DNA of 64,000 bases, taken from Clostridium algifaecis (GTDB lineage: Bacteria; Bacillota; Clostridia; Clostridiales; Clostridiaceae). Below, in pieces: positions 28,166 to 37,589 of the stretch. The first letter of the stretch is position 1; the number at the start of each line of letters is the position of its first letter. The position numbers and the translations under genes were made by a program. The stretch lies in contig NZ_JAGGLM010000005.1 in NCBI RefSeq assembly GCF_017874415.1, positions 90,911-154,910 on the forward strand. The letters are read 5' to 3'. Below the pieces are notes generated by a model. That model was not told the DNA's origin and made no database searches. It was given only the letters and a program-made list of their open reading frames with translations.

Positions 28166-29488
28166 ATGAGAAGTATAATTATATCTGCTGAAGGCAGCAG
28201 CAGCGGCAAAACCACAATTACCCTTGGAATTATGAAGGCACTTATTAAAAAAGGCTACGAAGTTCAGGGGTATAAGGTGGGTCCTGATTATATAGACCCT
28301 GCATTTCACAGAAGGGTAACAGGAAAACCTTCAAGAAATCTGGACATCTTTCTCATGGGGGAAGCTGGAGTAAAAGCTTCTTACATGAGAGGATGTGGTG
28401 ATATTGGAATCATTGAAGGGGTTATGGGACTTTATGATGGAAAGGGAATAGATACTGATTATTCTACAGCTCATCTTTCAAAACTTCTTGGACTTCCAGT
28501 GATTTTAGTTATAAGTCCTAAGGGAAGAAGCACCACCGTTTGTGCTGAAATAAATGGTATGGTGAATTTTGATGATGTAAATATAGCTGGAATTGTATTT
28601 AATAATATAAGCGAAAGTTACTATAAACTCTTAAAGGCAGCTGTAAAGAAAAATTGCAGTGTGCAGGTATTTGGATATATTCCCAAGGATGAAAGATTAT
28701 CTTTAAAGAATAGACATCTAGGGCTTATCCAAAGCAGTGAAATTAGTGATCTGGATAATAAGATAGAAATTGCAAGTGAACTGGTATTAAAAAATATAGA
28801 TATAGATAATATGCTAAAATACTTTAAAAATGCAGGTACATTTAAAGATGGATTTCATGTTGAAAATAGAAAAATTAAAATAGCTGCAGCTTATGACAAA
28901 GCCTTTAGTTTCTATTATGAGGAAAATTTAGAGATTTTAAAAGAAATGGGACAAGTTGTATTTTTCAGCCCAATTAAAGATAAAAAATTACCGGATGATA
29001 TTGATTTCCTCTATATAGGTGGAGGATATCCAGAGGTCTTTATAGAAGAACTTTCAAAAAATAAATCCATGCTCCATAGTATAAGAGAAAAATTAAATTC
29101 TGGATTAAAATGTTATGCAGAGTGCGGCGGGCTTATGTATTTAATGGAAAATATAGATGGATTTGAAACTGTGGGATTTTTTAATGGATGTGCTAAAATG
29201 ACAGATAGACTTCAGAACTTTGGATATGCAAGCTTGGAAGTTACAGATAACAACCATATCTTCAAAAAAGGACTTAAAATAAATTGTCATGAGTTTCATA
29301 AATCTTGTGTTGAATCAAGAGAGAAAAAAATATACAGTTTGACTAAGGAACTTTATGATGGAAGCACAAAAAAATGGAAGTGCGGTTATTTGAAAAAGAA
29401 TACCATTGGAGGATATGCACACGTCCATTTTTTTTCAAATATGAGTTTTATAAATAGCATGGTTAATAGCAATGATGGAGGAGAATAA
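28166..29488 (+). CDS. cbiA: Cobyrinate a,c-diamide synthase CbiA
   Basis: 440 residues. It is an ATP and glutamine-dependent amidation enzyme acting on side chains a and c of cobyrinate. The N-terminal P-loop is SAEGSSSGKTT, followed by GYKVGPDYIDPAFH. The glutaminase Cys lies in CYAECGGLMYL. ATG at 28166 is preferred over GTG 28157, since GGATGTG precedes it. Its stop overlaps the cobT start (TAATG). Confidence 0.94.
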   Translation: MRSIIISAEGSSSGKTTITLGIMKALIKKGYEVQGYKVGPDYIDPAFHRRVTGKPSRNLDIFLMGEAGVKASYMRGCGDIGIIEGVMGLYDGKGIDTDYSTAHLSKLLGLPVILVISPKGRSTTVCAEINGMVNFDDVNIAGIVFNNISESYYKLLKAAVKKNCSVQVFGYIPKDERLSLKNRHLGLIQSSEISDLDNKIEIASELVLKNIDIDNMLKYFKNAGTFKDGFHVENRKIKIAAAYDKAFSFYYEENLEILKEMGQVVFFSPIKDKKLPDDIDFLYIGGGYPEVFIEELSKNKSMLHSIREKLNSGLKCYAECGGLMYLMENIDGFETVGFFNGCAKMTDRLQNFGYASLEVTDNNHIFKKGLKINCHEFHKSCVESREKKIYSLTKELYDGSTKKWKCGYLKKNTIGGYAHVHFFSNMSFINSMVNSNDGGE

Positions 29489-30570
29489 TGGAACTGTTAA
29501 AAAAAACCTTGAATAGTATAGAGAAAAAAGATGAAGAGGCAATAAAGGATGCCTGGAATAGAATCGACAATTTGACTAAACCAATAGGAAGTCTTGGAGA
29601 ACTTGAAAAAATAGCGGTTAAAATGGCTGGAATTACAGGCAAGGTAAAGAATAAAATACATAAGAAAAATATTGTAATAATGTGTGCGGACAATGGAATA
29701 TGGGAGGAAGGTATAAGCAGTTGTGGTCAGGATTTAACTGCAATTGTAACCAATAATTTTACAAGGGGAATTACAGGAGTTTGTGTTTTGGCAGATTTTT
29801 ATAATTCTGATACAACTGTAGTTGATATTGGTGTTAAAGTTGACATGAATAATCCTAAAATAATTAACAGGAAAGTTAATTATGGAACAAAGGATATAGC
29901 AAAAGGACCTGCTATGACTAGTGATGAAGCAGTAAAAGCTATTGAAGCAGGCATAGAGACAGTAGACAAACTTGCAAAGGATGGCTATGATCTCATTGGA
30001 ACTGGAGAAATGGGAGTTTGCAATACCGCTACAAGTGCAGCTGTTTTAGGAGGACTCACAGGACTTGAAATCGACCAAGTAGCCGGTAAAGGTTCTGGAA
30101 TAACAGATGAGCAGCTTTATTTAAAAAGAGAAGCAATAAAAAAGGCACTTGAAGTAAATAAACCTGATAAAAATGATGTTATAGATGTTTTGTCTAAAGT
30201 TGGAGGCTTTGATATATGCGGTTTATGCGGCTGCTTCCTGGGAGCAGCTAAAAATAGAATTCCTATAGTAATTGATGGATTTATATCATCTGTAGCGGCA
30301 CTTTGTGCAGTTAGATTAAATGGAGATGTAGGAGATTATATATTTCCATCTCACCTTTCAGCAGAACCAGGTGCCAAATATATAATGAACGAACTTAATT
30401 TAAAACCTATGCTAAATCTTGATATGAGACTTGGAGAAGGGTCAGGCTGTCCACTTGCTTTTGGAATAATAGAATCTGCACTATATACTATGAACAATAT
30501 GGCTACTTTTGAAGAAGCTAAAATTGACAGCAGTAACCTTGTAGATATCAGAGAGGATGAGAATAAATAG
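29488..30570 (+). CDS. cobT: Nicotinate-nucleotide--dimethylbenzimidazole phosphoribosyltransferase CobT
   Basis: 360 residues. It activates the lower-ligand base to its alpha-riboside phosphate. Visible are LTKPIGSLGELE at the N terminus, CADNGIWEEGISS, GEMGVCNTATSAAV and GGFDICGLCGCFLGAA. Which base is used in this organism cannot be told from the gene. It overlaps neighbours on both sides, implying translational coupling. Confidence 0.94.
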   Translation: MELLKKTLNSIEKKDEEAIKDAWNRIDNLTKPIGSLGELEKIAVKMAGITGKVKNKIHKKNIVIMCADNGIWEEGISSCGQDLTAIVTNNFTRGITGVCVLADFYNSDTTVVDIGVKVDMNNPKIINRKVNYGTKDIAKGPAMTSDEAVKAIEAGIETVDKLAKDGYDLIGTGEMGVCNTATSAAVLGGLTGLEIDQVAGKGSGITDEQLYLKREAIKKALEVNKPDKNDVIDVLSKVGGFDICGLCGCFLGAAKNRIPIVIDGFISSVAALCAVRLNGDVGDYIFPSHLSAEPGAKYIMNELNLKPMLNLDMRLGEGSGCPLAFGIIESALYTMNNMATFEEAKIDSSNLVDIREDENK

Positions 30571-31190
30571 TGAATTACATTAAAATCCCCATGGATATAG
30601 AAAAGAAAAGCTTTCAGATAATAGGGGAGGAAATGGGCAGTCATAACTTCACGGAAAGAGAGCTTGCTATAGTAAAGAGAGTTATACATACCACGGCAGA
30701 TTTTAAATATAAAGATATAATTTATATAAGGGAAGGTGCTATAGATAGTGCACTTTCTCTTCTGAAAAAAGGAACAACCATATATACGGATACAAATATG
30801 GCACTTGCAGGAATAAATAAAAAAGCACTTTCAAAACTGAACTGCAGGGTAGAATGTTTTGTAGCAAGAGAAGATGTAGCAAAAATAGCTAAAGATAGAG
30901 AAATAACCAGGTCTATGGCAGCAGTAGAAAAGGCAGTAGAGGAAGGCGTTGAATTTTTTGTATTTGGAAATGCACCAACTGCACTTTTTAAGCTTAAGGA
31001 GCTTACCCTTTTAAATAAAGCAAAACCTAAGTTTATAGTAGGAGCACCTGTAGGATTTGTAGGTGCTGAGGAGTCAAAAAAGGAAATAGAAAAGCTTGAT
31101 ATTCCAATGATAACTATAAGGGGCAGAAAGGGAGGCAGCAATGTTTCAGCTGCTATAGTAAATGCACTTATGTATATGATTACCAGATAG
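30570..31190 (+). CDS. cbiC: Precorrin-8X / cobalt-precorrin-8 methylmutase CbiC
   Basis: 206 residues. It moves the C-11 methyl group to C-12 to give cobyrinate. Visible are ERELAIVKRVIHTTADFKY with the catalytic His, TDTNMALAGINK, and FGNAPTALFKL plus GAPVGFVGAEESK. GTG start overlapping the cobT stop. Confidence 0.94.
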   Translation: MNYIKIPMDIEKKSFQIIGEEMGSHNFTERELAIVKRVIHTTADFKYKDIIYIREGAIDSALSLLKKGTTIYTDTNMALAGINKKALSKLNCRVECFVAREDVAKIAKDREITRSMAAVEKAVEEGVEFFVFGNAPTALFKLKELTLLNKAKPKFIVGAPVGFVGAEESKKEIEKLDIPMITIRGRKGGSNVSAAIVNALMYMITR

Positions 31191-31211
31191 ATTAATTTTG
31201 AGGTGGTATCT

Positions 31212-32285
31212 TTGCTGGATATGTACGTTAATTGTGATGGAAAAAAACTGCGATGCGGTTACACTACAGGTTCCTGTGCTGCTGCAGCTTCAAAAGCGGC
31301 AGTATACATGCTCTATTTCAATAAAAAATTAAGTGAAATAACAATTGATACCCTAGCTGGAGTAGAGCTTTTAATACCCATAGCAAAGACAAACATAAAA
31401 GAAAATTATGTAGAGTGCTGTGTGTTTAAGGATTCAGGAGATGACCCTGATATAACAGAGGGCATGGAGATATGGGCAAGAGCAATTAAACTTTCAAGTG
31501 GATATAGTCTTAAAGCTGGAGTTGGAATTGGAGTAGTTCAGGGAGAAGGCCTTTATGTAGAAAAAGGAGAAATGGCAATTAATCCTGTACCAAGGAGCAT
31601 GATTGAAAAAGAAGTAAAGGAAGCTCTCCCTGAAAATTCAGGAGTGGAAATAACAATATTTGCACCGGAAGGAGCTAAAATTGCTAAAAAGACCTTCAAT
31701 CCAAGACTTAATATATTTGGAGGAATATCTATCCTTGGAACTACAGGAATTGTAATGCCCATGTCTGAGGAAGCTCTTATAAAGTCCATAGAAATTGAGC
31801 TTAACCAAAGAGTTTCAAAGGGCAACAGAGATATAATACTTCTCTTTGGAAACATGGGTGAGAATATGGCTAGAAAACTGAAGCTTGATGAGAGCAAAAT
31901 GGTTATTATGTCTAATTACGTTGGAAAGACATTATCTATGTGTATGTCAAGAAAAGTGGAGCATGTGCTTGTGGTAGGACATATTGGAAAGCTGTGTAAG
32001 GTAGCCTCCGGGTGTTTCAATACCCACAGCAGAGTATCAGATGTAAGACTTGAAACCATAGCATTGGAGCTTGCACTCATGGGAGAAAGTACGGAACTTG
32101 TGAGAAAGATATACTCTGAGAAAACTACAGAAGGTGCAGTAAATTTACTTGGAGATGGATATAATGAACTATATGAAAGAATAGGCAGAAAAATAAAGAA
32201 GAGAATAGAGGAATACACTAATAACACTATAAAAGCAGATGTTATAATGTATTCTATGAAAAAAGGAATCCTGTTTAAGAGTTAA
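31212..32285 (+). CDS. cbiD: Cobalt-precorrin-5B C1-methyltransferase CbiD
   Basis: 357 residues. It methylates C-1 during ring contraction in the anaerobic pathway. Visible are [39 protein letters not shown] and [11 protein letters not shown]. The TTG at 31212 follows GAGGTGG by 6 nt; a GTG at 31203 would sit inside that site. The stop lies in a degenerate heptad repeat. Confidence 0.93.
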   Translation: MLDMYVNCDGKKLRCGYTTGSCAAAASKAAVYMLYFNKKLSEITIDTLAGVELLIPIAKTNIKENYVECCVFKDSGDDPDITEGMEIWARAIKLSSGYSLKAGVGIGVVQGEGLYVEKGEMAINPVPRSMIEKEVKEALPENSGVEITIFAPEGAKIAKKTFNPRLNIFGGISILGTTGIVMPMSEEALIKSIEIELNQRVSKGNRDIILLFGNMGENMARKLKLDESKMVIMSNYVGKTLSMCMSRKVEHVLVVGHIGKLCKVASGCFNTHSRVSDVRLETIALELALMGESTELVRKIYSEKTTEGAVNLLGDGYNELYERIGRKIKKRIEEYTNNTIKADVIMYSMKKGILFKS

Positions 32286-32296
32286 TAGTAAATAAA
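32277..32296. repeat. Degenerate heptanucleotide repeat array, copy 4
   Basis: AAGAGTTAATAGTAAATAAA continues the AGTTAAT/AGTAAAT pattern and contains the cbiD stop codon (32283-32285). It is shorter and less regular than the other copies. Confidence 0.5.
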
Positions 32297-32310
32297 GGGG
32301 GTGCTTTAAG

Positions 32311-32919
32311 TTGAAAAAGGTTTTTGTGGTTGGTATTGGACCTGGACATAGGGACTATATACTGCCCAGGGCTGTTAAAGTCATGGAGGAATCTGATGTT
32401 ATAGTTGGATTTTCAAGGGCAATTAAAAGCTTGAATTTTATAAATTCTACTAAAATTGAAGTTCCAAAGCTTCAATCCATACTAGAAATAATAAACTCGG
32501 ATAAATATAATAAGATAACTGCAGCAGCTTCTGGAGACCCTTTATTTTATGGAATAACTGAATATATAAACAAAAATTATGAGGGTGAATTAGAAGTTGT
32601 ACCAGGAATTAGCTCTTTTCAATATATGATGTCAGTGCTTAAGAAGAGCTGGAATAATGCTTATACTGGCAGTGTTCATGGAAGAAATGAAGAAATCTTT
32701 GATATAGTAAATAATTATAGAGTTTCTATCTGGCTTACGGACAGCAAAAATTCACCAGATTTTATATGTAAAATTTTATATGAAAATCATATTGAAGCTT
32801 TAGTATATGTTGGGGAAAATCTTTCATATGAAGATGAAAAAATTATAATAGGTACACCAGAAGAATTGAAAAATGCAAGTTTTGAAAATTTGTCAGTAGT
32901 AGTAATAGAAAGGGTGTAA
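32311..32919 (+). CDS. cbiE: Cobalt-precorrin-7 C5-methyltransferase CbiE
   Basis: 202-residue tetrapyrrole methylase. The SAM-binding N terminus is VVGIGPGHRDYILPRA, and the middle has AAASGDPLFYGI and VPGISSFQYM. It methylates C-5; the partner CbiT, which decarboxylates and methylates C-15, follows after 6 nt. TTG start after GGGGGTG. Confidence 0.92.
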   Translation: MKKVFVVGIGPGHRDYILPRAVKVMEESDVIVGFSRAIKSLNFINSTKIEVPKLQSILEIINSDKYNKITAAASGDPLFYGITEYINKNYEGELEVVPGISSFQYMMSVLKKSWNNAYTGSVHGRNEEIFDIVNNYRVSIWLTDSKNSPDFICKILYENHIEALVYVGENLSYEDEKIIIGTPEELKNASFENLSVVVIERV

Positions 32920-32925
32920 ATTTCT

Positions 32926-33504
32926 ATGTACATAGAAGATAGTGATTTTATAAGAGGAAATATTCCCATGACAAAAGAAGAAATTAGGATTATAACTACA
33001 GCTAAGCTTGACATTAAAGAGAACTCTAGAATGCTTGATATTGGTGCAGGGACAGGTTCTATAAGTATTCAAATGGCAAAGATGTGTCCTAAAGGACAGG
33101 TTGTAGCTATTGAAAAAAATGAAGAGGCTATAGAACTCATACACAAAAATAAAAATAAATTTAATGTGGATAATTTAAGTATAATATCCGGAGAGGCATT
33201 AGAGGTAAAAGACAGTATAGAGCCATATTTCGATGGAATATTTATAGGCGGAAACGGTGGAAATTTAGATGAAATAATAAGGTGTTATGGAAGTAAACTC
33301 AAGTCAAATGGAAAAATGGTTTTAAACTTTATAACTCTTAAAAATTTGAATATAGCACTTCAAACTCTTGAATCTATGAAATATGCAGTGGAATGTATTC
33401 AGGTTTCTGTAAATAAGATTAAGGGAAAAAGCTATATGATATCTTCAAATAACAGTGTGTTTATAATAACTGCTGTCAAAATAATTAAGGACGTGATTGT
33501 TTGA
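32926..33504 (+). CDS. cbiT: Cobalt-precorrin-6B C15-methyltransferase (decarboxylating) CbiT
   Basis: 192 residues, class I methyltransferase fold. RGNIPMTKEEIR at the N terminus and the SAM motif MLDIGAGTGSISIQMA are diagnostic, with FIGGNGGNLDEI further on. It is separate from CbiE, not fused as in CobL. Its stop overlaps the cbiL start (TTGA). Confidence 0.93.
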   Translation: MYIEDSDFIRGNIPMTKEEIRIITTAKLDIKENSRMLDIGAGTGSISIQMAKMCPKGQVVAIEKNEEAIELIHKNKNKFNVDNLSIISGEALEVKDSIEPYFDGIFIGGNGGNLDEIIRCYGSKLKSNGKMVLNFITLKNLNIALQTLESMKYAVECIQVSVNKIKGKSYMISSNNSVFIITAVKIIKDVIV

Positions 33505-34187
33505 ATAATGGTACTTCTGAATTTGGAACTTTATATGGAATTGGTGTAGGACCTGGAGATGAGGAACTCCTTACAATTAAAGCCGTAAATACAATAAAAA
33601 AGTGCAGTGTTATAATGGCACCTTCTGCAAGAGAAGGAGGAAAAAGTACGGCACTTTCAATAGCAAAAAATTTTATTGATAAAGATAAGGAAATAATTAT
33701 AAAGCACTTTCCAATGGGCGGAGATGAGCAGGAAAAGAAGATATTTGATGCCTTTAAAGATGTGGAGAAAAGACTTAGCAATGGAGAAAATGTAGCTTTT
33801 TTAACTATAGGAGATCCATTTGTATATAGTACATATATATACTTATTGAATTACGTAAAAAAAGGAGGATATAATGCTGAAACTGTACCTGGAATAACTT
33901 CTTTTTGTGCAGCAGCAAGTCTTGCTGGAGAGACTCTGGTAATTGGGAATGAGAGAGTTTCTATTATGCCTGCTTCGCAACTTCATAAAATAACAGATGA
34001 AAAATTTGTAGTTGTAATGAAGGTGTATGGAAAGGAAAAGGAAATAGTTGACTTTCTGGAAAGAAACAATTTTAAATATGTGTACGTAAAAAGAGCTTAC
34101 AGAGAAGGACAGGAGATTATAAGAGACAGAAATGAAATACTCAAAAATAGAGATTATATGTCACTTATAATAGCACACAGAAAATAA
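33501..34187 (+). CDS. cbiL: Cobalt-precorrin-2 C20-methyltransferase CbiL
   Basis: 228 residues. YGIGVGPGDEELLTIKAV is the SAM-binding motif; FLTIGDPFVYSTYIYLL and VPGITSFCAAAS follow. It methylates C-20 after cobalt insertion. TTG start overlapping the end of cbiT. Confidence 0.92.
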   Translation: MNNGTSEFGTLYGIGVGPGDEELLTIKAVNTIKKCSVIMAPSAREGGKSTALSIAKNFIDKDKEIIIKHFPMGGDEQEKKIFDAFKDVEKRLSNGENVAFLTIGDPFVYSTYIYLLNYVKKGGYNAETVPGITSFCAAASLAGETLVIGNERVSIMPASQLHKITDEKFVVVMKVYGKEKEIVDFLERNNFKYVYVKRAYREGQEIIRDRNEILKNRDYMSLIIAHRK

Positions 34188-34208
34188 GCTTTAATTAGGG
34201 AGGATTAT

Positions 34209-34985
34209 ATGGAAAATAAAGTTTACTTTATAGGAGCAGGTCCTGGAGATCCAGATTTGATAACAGTTAAAGGAAGAAAGATACTTGAAGGGGCAGATGT
34301 AGTTATATATGCAGGTTCACTTGTTTCAAAAGAACACCTTAACTTTTGCAGGAAAACTGCAGAAATATACAATTCTGCTTCAATGACTTTAAAAGAAGTA
34401 ATGGAAGTTATGAAGGATTCTTATAGTGATGGTAAAGTGATAGTAAGGCTACATACCGGCGATCCATCTATATATGGAGCTATAAAGGAACAGATGGATG
34501 AACTTTCAAAACTTAATATACCATATGAGGTTGTCCCTGGTGTAAGTTCATTTACGGCGGCAGCAGCAGCTATAAAGAAAGAATTTACCCTTCCTGGTGT
34601 AAGTCAGACCGTAATTCTTACAAGAGTTCAGGGAAGGACACCTGTACCTCAAACAGAAGATTTAGAGAATCTGGCCAGGATAGGAGCTTCTATGGCTATA
34701 TTTCTTTCTGTGAGCATGATGGACAGGGTAGTTCAAAAGTTAAAGGCAGGTTATGGAAGAAATGTACCTATTGCAGTTATAAAGATGGCTACCTGGGAAG
34801 ATGAAAAATGTATCATAGGAACTTTAAATGATATTTTAGATAAGGTAAAATCTGAAAATATAACAAAAACAGCACAAATACTTGTAGGAGATTTTATAGA
34901 CTGCAATTATAAAAATAGTCTTTTGTATGATGAAAACTTTAGTCATGGCTACAGAAAGGGAAAGAATGAAAATAGGAGTAATTAG
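34209..34985 (+). CDS. cbiF: Cobalt-precorrin-4 C11-methyltransferase CbiF
   Basis: 258 residues. VYFIGAGPGDPDLITVKG, VRLHTGDPSIYGAI and VVPGVSSFTAAAAAIKKEFTLP are typical of CbiF/CobM. GGGAGG precedes the ATG. Its last 20 bases overlap the cbiG start. Confidence 0.94.
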   Translation: MENKVYFIGAGPGDPDLITVKGRKILEGADVVIYAGSLVSKEHLNFCRKTAEIYNSASMTLKEVMEVMKDSYSDGKVIVRLHTGDPSIYGAIKEQMDELSKLNIPYEVVPGVSSFTAAAAAIKKEFTLPGVSQTVILTRVQGRTPVPQTEDLENLARIGASMAIFLSVSMMDRVVQKLKAGYGRNVPIAVIKMATWEDEKCIIGTLNDILDKVKSENITKTAQILVGDFIDCNYKNSLLYDENFSHGYRKGKNENRSN

Positions 34986-36003
34986 TGTAACTAAAGCAGG
35001 TGACATTATAGCAGACAAATTAAAATCCTACTATGATATAGACTTTTATTCTAAAAACAATACTGAAAATTTCAACTTAAAAAAGATAACAAAATATTTG
35101 ATGGAAAAATATAAAGCTATAATTTTTATAAGTTCTACAGGTATTGCAGTAAGAGCTGCGGCAGATTTTATAAAATCAAAAGATATTGACCCGGCTGTAG
35201 TTGTAGTAGACAGCAGCTCGAAATTTGTTATAAGTCTTTTAAGTGGACACTTGGGGGGAGCAAATGAACTTACTGCTAAAATTGCATCTAAGCTTGGAGC
35301 TATTCCTGTAATAACTACAGCTACGGATAATATGGGAATCTGTGCACCTGATTTAATTGCCAGGGAAAATGACCTTGTAATAGATAATCTTAAAGATGCA
35401 AAAAGTATATCATCACTTCTTGTAAATGGAAGTAAAGTTGCGTTTATAGATGACAGAAAAATCATAGATTGTCCTAAAGGATATAATCAAATAAAGAATT
35501 GTAAGAAGATACAAGATGTAGATGGAATTGTAGTTGTGACTGATAGAGACAATATATCTTATGAATTTATACGGGATGTAGAATCACTTAAACTTATAAG
35601 AAGGGACATTGTAATTGGTGTAGGATGCAGAAAAAATTATGATAAAGATAAGATGAAGAATATAATTTTAGACGTATTAAAGCAGAATAATATAGATAAA
35701 AGATCTGTAAAAACTATAACTACAGTAGATATAAAGAGACATGAAGCTGCAATACTAAGTCTCAGTGATTATCTAAATTGTGATCTTAAAATATGGAGTA
35801 GAGAAGATATAAGGAAGGTTCAAAATAGATTTTCCGGGAGCGATTTTGTAGAGAAAACTATAGGAGTTAGATCAGTATGTGAGCCATGCACATACCTTTC
35901 AGGTGGGGAAAAACTTACAGGAAAGATAAAGGCTGATGGAATGACTGTATGCATTGGGAAACTTAGAAAATGCAAGCTATTAAATGCAGAGAGGGAGTGC
36001 TAA
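34966..36003 (+). CDS. cbiG: Cobalt-precorrin-5A hydrolase CbiG
   Basis: 345 residues. It opens the delta-lactone and releases the two-carbon fragment as acetaldehyde. Visible are the central SLLSGHLGGANELT and, in the C-terminal domain, IGVGCRKN and KTIGVRSVCEPCTYLSGG. ATG 34966 follows AAGGGAAAG inside the end of cbiF; a start at 34927 would give a much longer overlap. Confidence 0.92.
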   Translation: MKIGVISVTKAGDIIADKLKSYYDIDFYSKNNTENFNLKKITKYLMEKYKAIIFISSTGIAVRAAADFIKSKDIDPAVVVVDSSSKFVISLLSGHLGGANELTAKIASKLGAIPVITTATDNMGICAPDLIARENDLVIDNLKDAKSISSLLVNGSKVAFIDDRKIIDCPKGYNQIKNCKKIQDVDGIVVVTDRDNISYEFIRDVESLKLIRRDIVIGVGCRKNYDKDKMKNIILDVLKQNNIDKRSVKTITTVDIKRHEAAILSLSDYLNCDLKIWSREDIRKVQNRFSGSDFVEKTIGVRSVCEPCTYLSGGEKLTGKIKADGMTVCIGKLRKCKLLNAEREC

Positions 36004-36004
36004 T

Positions 36005-36721
36005 TTGGGAAAACTTTATGTTGTAGGCATTGGACCAGGTGGCTTGGAATATATGACTATAAAGGCAGTAAGGGCTATAGAGGAAAGTGACATAATAGTA
36101 GGTTATATTAAATATCTTGATATGATATCTGAATTGATCAAAGATAAACAGGTCTTTTCTACAGGTATGCGGGGAGAAGTTGAAAGGTGTAAAAAAGCAA
36201 TTGAACTTTCAAAAGATAATACAGTGTCCATAATAAGCACTGGTGATGCAGGTGTATATGGCATGGCCGGACTTATTTTGGAGTTATCAAAAGATGAGGA
36301 TATAGAAATTATACCTGGAGTAACAGCATCTCTGGCTGCAGCGTCTATAGTAGGTGCACCTCTTATGCATGACAATTGTGCTATAAGTTTAAGTGATCTT
36401 ATGACACCATATGAGCTTATAAAAAAGAGAGTTGAACTTGCAGCAAGCGGAGATTTTGTAATTTCCATCTATAATCCTAAGAGCAAGGGAAGACCTTTTT
36501 ATTTAAAAGAATGCATTGATATTATAGGAAAATATAGATCCGGCAATACCCCTATAGCTATTGTTAAAAATGCACTTAGAGCAGGAGAAAAAATTATAAT
36601 AACCGATATAGACAATTTTTCCGATAGAGAGGTTGATATGATGAGTATAGTTATAGTTGGCAATAACAGCAGTTATGTAGACAAGGGGAGATTTATAACT
36701 CCAAGAGGATATGGAAGATAG
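36005..36721 (+). CDS. cbiH: Cobalt-precorrin-3 C17-methyltransferase CbiH
   Basis: 238 residues. LYVVGIGPGGLEYMTIKAV, STGDAGVYGMAGL and IPGVTASLAAASIVGAPLMHD identify CbiH/CobJ, which methylates C-17 with ring contraction. TTG at 36005, immediately after the cbiG stop and 6-8 nt after GAGGGAG. The stop codon overlaps a heptanucleotide repeat. Confidence 0.93.
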   Translation: MGKLYVVGIGPGGLEYMTIKAVRAIEESDIIVGYIKYLDMISELIKDKQVFSTGMRGEVERCKKAIELSKDNTVSIISTGDAGVYGMAGLILELSKDEDIEIIPGVTASLAAASIVGAPLMHDNCAISLSDLMTPYELIKKRVELAASGDFVISIYNPKSKGRPFYLKECIDIIGKYRSGNTPIAIVKNALRAGEKIIITDIDNFSDREVDMMSIVIVGNNSSYVDKGRFITPRGYGR

Positions 36722-36744
36722 TTAAGAGTTAATAATTAATAGTT
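36720..36744. repeat. Heptanucleotide repeat array, copy 5
   Basis: AGTTAAG-AGTTAAT-AATTAAT-AGTT at the cbiH-cbiK junction. The cbiH TAG stop (36719-36721) overlaps its first bases. Confidence 0.75.
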
Positions 36745-36761
36745 GCGGGGGGTTGGACATT

Positions 36762-37589
36762 GTGATTAAGAATAAAAAAGGAATACTTACAGCTAGTTTT
36801 GGAACGAGTATTTTAAAAGTATTGAATTTATGTATAAAAAGCACTGAAGATTCTATAAAAGAAGCTTTTCCTGACTATGATATTAGGAGAGCTTTTACAT
36901 CAAGTATGATAATAAATAAATTAAAGAAAGAAGAAAAATTACATATAGATACGGTAGATGAGGCACTGCACAGGATGGAAAATGATGGCTTTAGCGAAGT
37001 ATACATTCAACCGCTTCATATAATTCCGGGAGATGAATATGATAAACTTGTAAATATGGCAAAGAGATATGAAAATTCATTTGAAAGATTGGTTATAGGA
37101 AGACCTATTTTATATAGAGAAAATGATTATAAAATAGCTGCAAGGGCATTTAAAAGTCAGATACCAGAAAATTATAAAGGGAAAGCTATAATCTTAATGG
37201 GACATGGTTCCAGTCATCCTATAAATGCAAGCTACTCTATGCTCCAGAATATATTTAGAGATGAAGGAATAGACAACATCTTTATTGCAACAGTGGAAGG
37301 ATACCCAATTCTCGAAAATGTAATTCCATATTTAAAGTCAAAGCATATAAAAAATATAATACTTATGCCATTTATGCTTGTAGCCGGTAACCATGTTGAA
37401 GAGGACATGATGGGAGATAGTAAGTATTCGTGGAAGAATGTACTTGAAAAATTGGGATTCAAGATAGAAGTATATTTGCATGGCTTAGGGGAAAATACGG
37501 CTTTTCATGATATATATATACAGCATATAAAGGATTCAATAAATGGCAATCCACTTATGAAGGACAAAAAAATGGAGGCTTACAGGTGA
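36762..37589 (+). CDS. cbiK: Sirohydrochlorin cobaltochelatase CbiK
   Basis: 275 residues. It inserts Co2+ into sirohydrochlorin at the start of the anaerobic corrin route. Visible are ILTASFGTSI, the metal-binding His in VYIQPLHIIPGDEYD, LMGHGSSHPINA, and LMPFMLVAGNHVEEDM. GTG at 36762 is chosen because GGGGGG (36747-36752) is too close to a TTG at 36753. Confidence 0.93.
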   Translation: MIKNKKGILTASFGTSILKVLNLCIKSTEDSIKEAFPDYDIRRAFTSSMIINKLKKEEKLHIDTVDEALHRMENDGFSEVYIQPLHIIPGDEYDKLVNMAKRYENSFERLVIGRPILYRENDYKIAARAFKSQIPENYKGKAIILMGHGSSHPINASYSMLQNIFRDEGIDNIFIATVEGYPILENVIPYLKSKHIKNIILMPFMLVAGNHVEEDMMGDSKYSWKNVLEKLGFKIEVYLHGLGENTAFHDIYIQHIKDSINGNPLMKDKKMEAYR

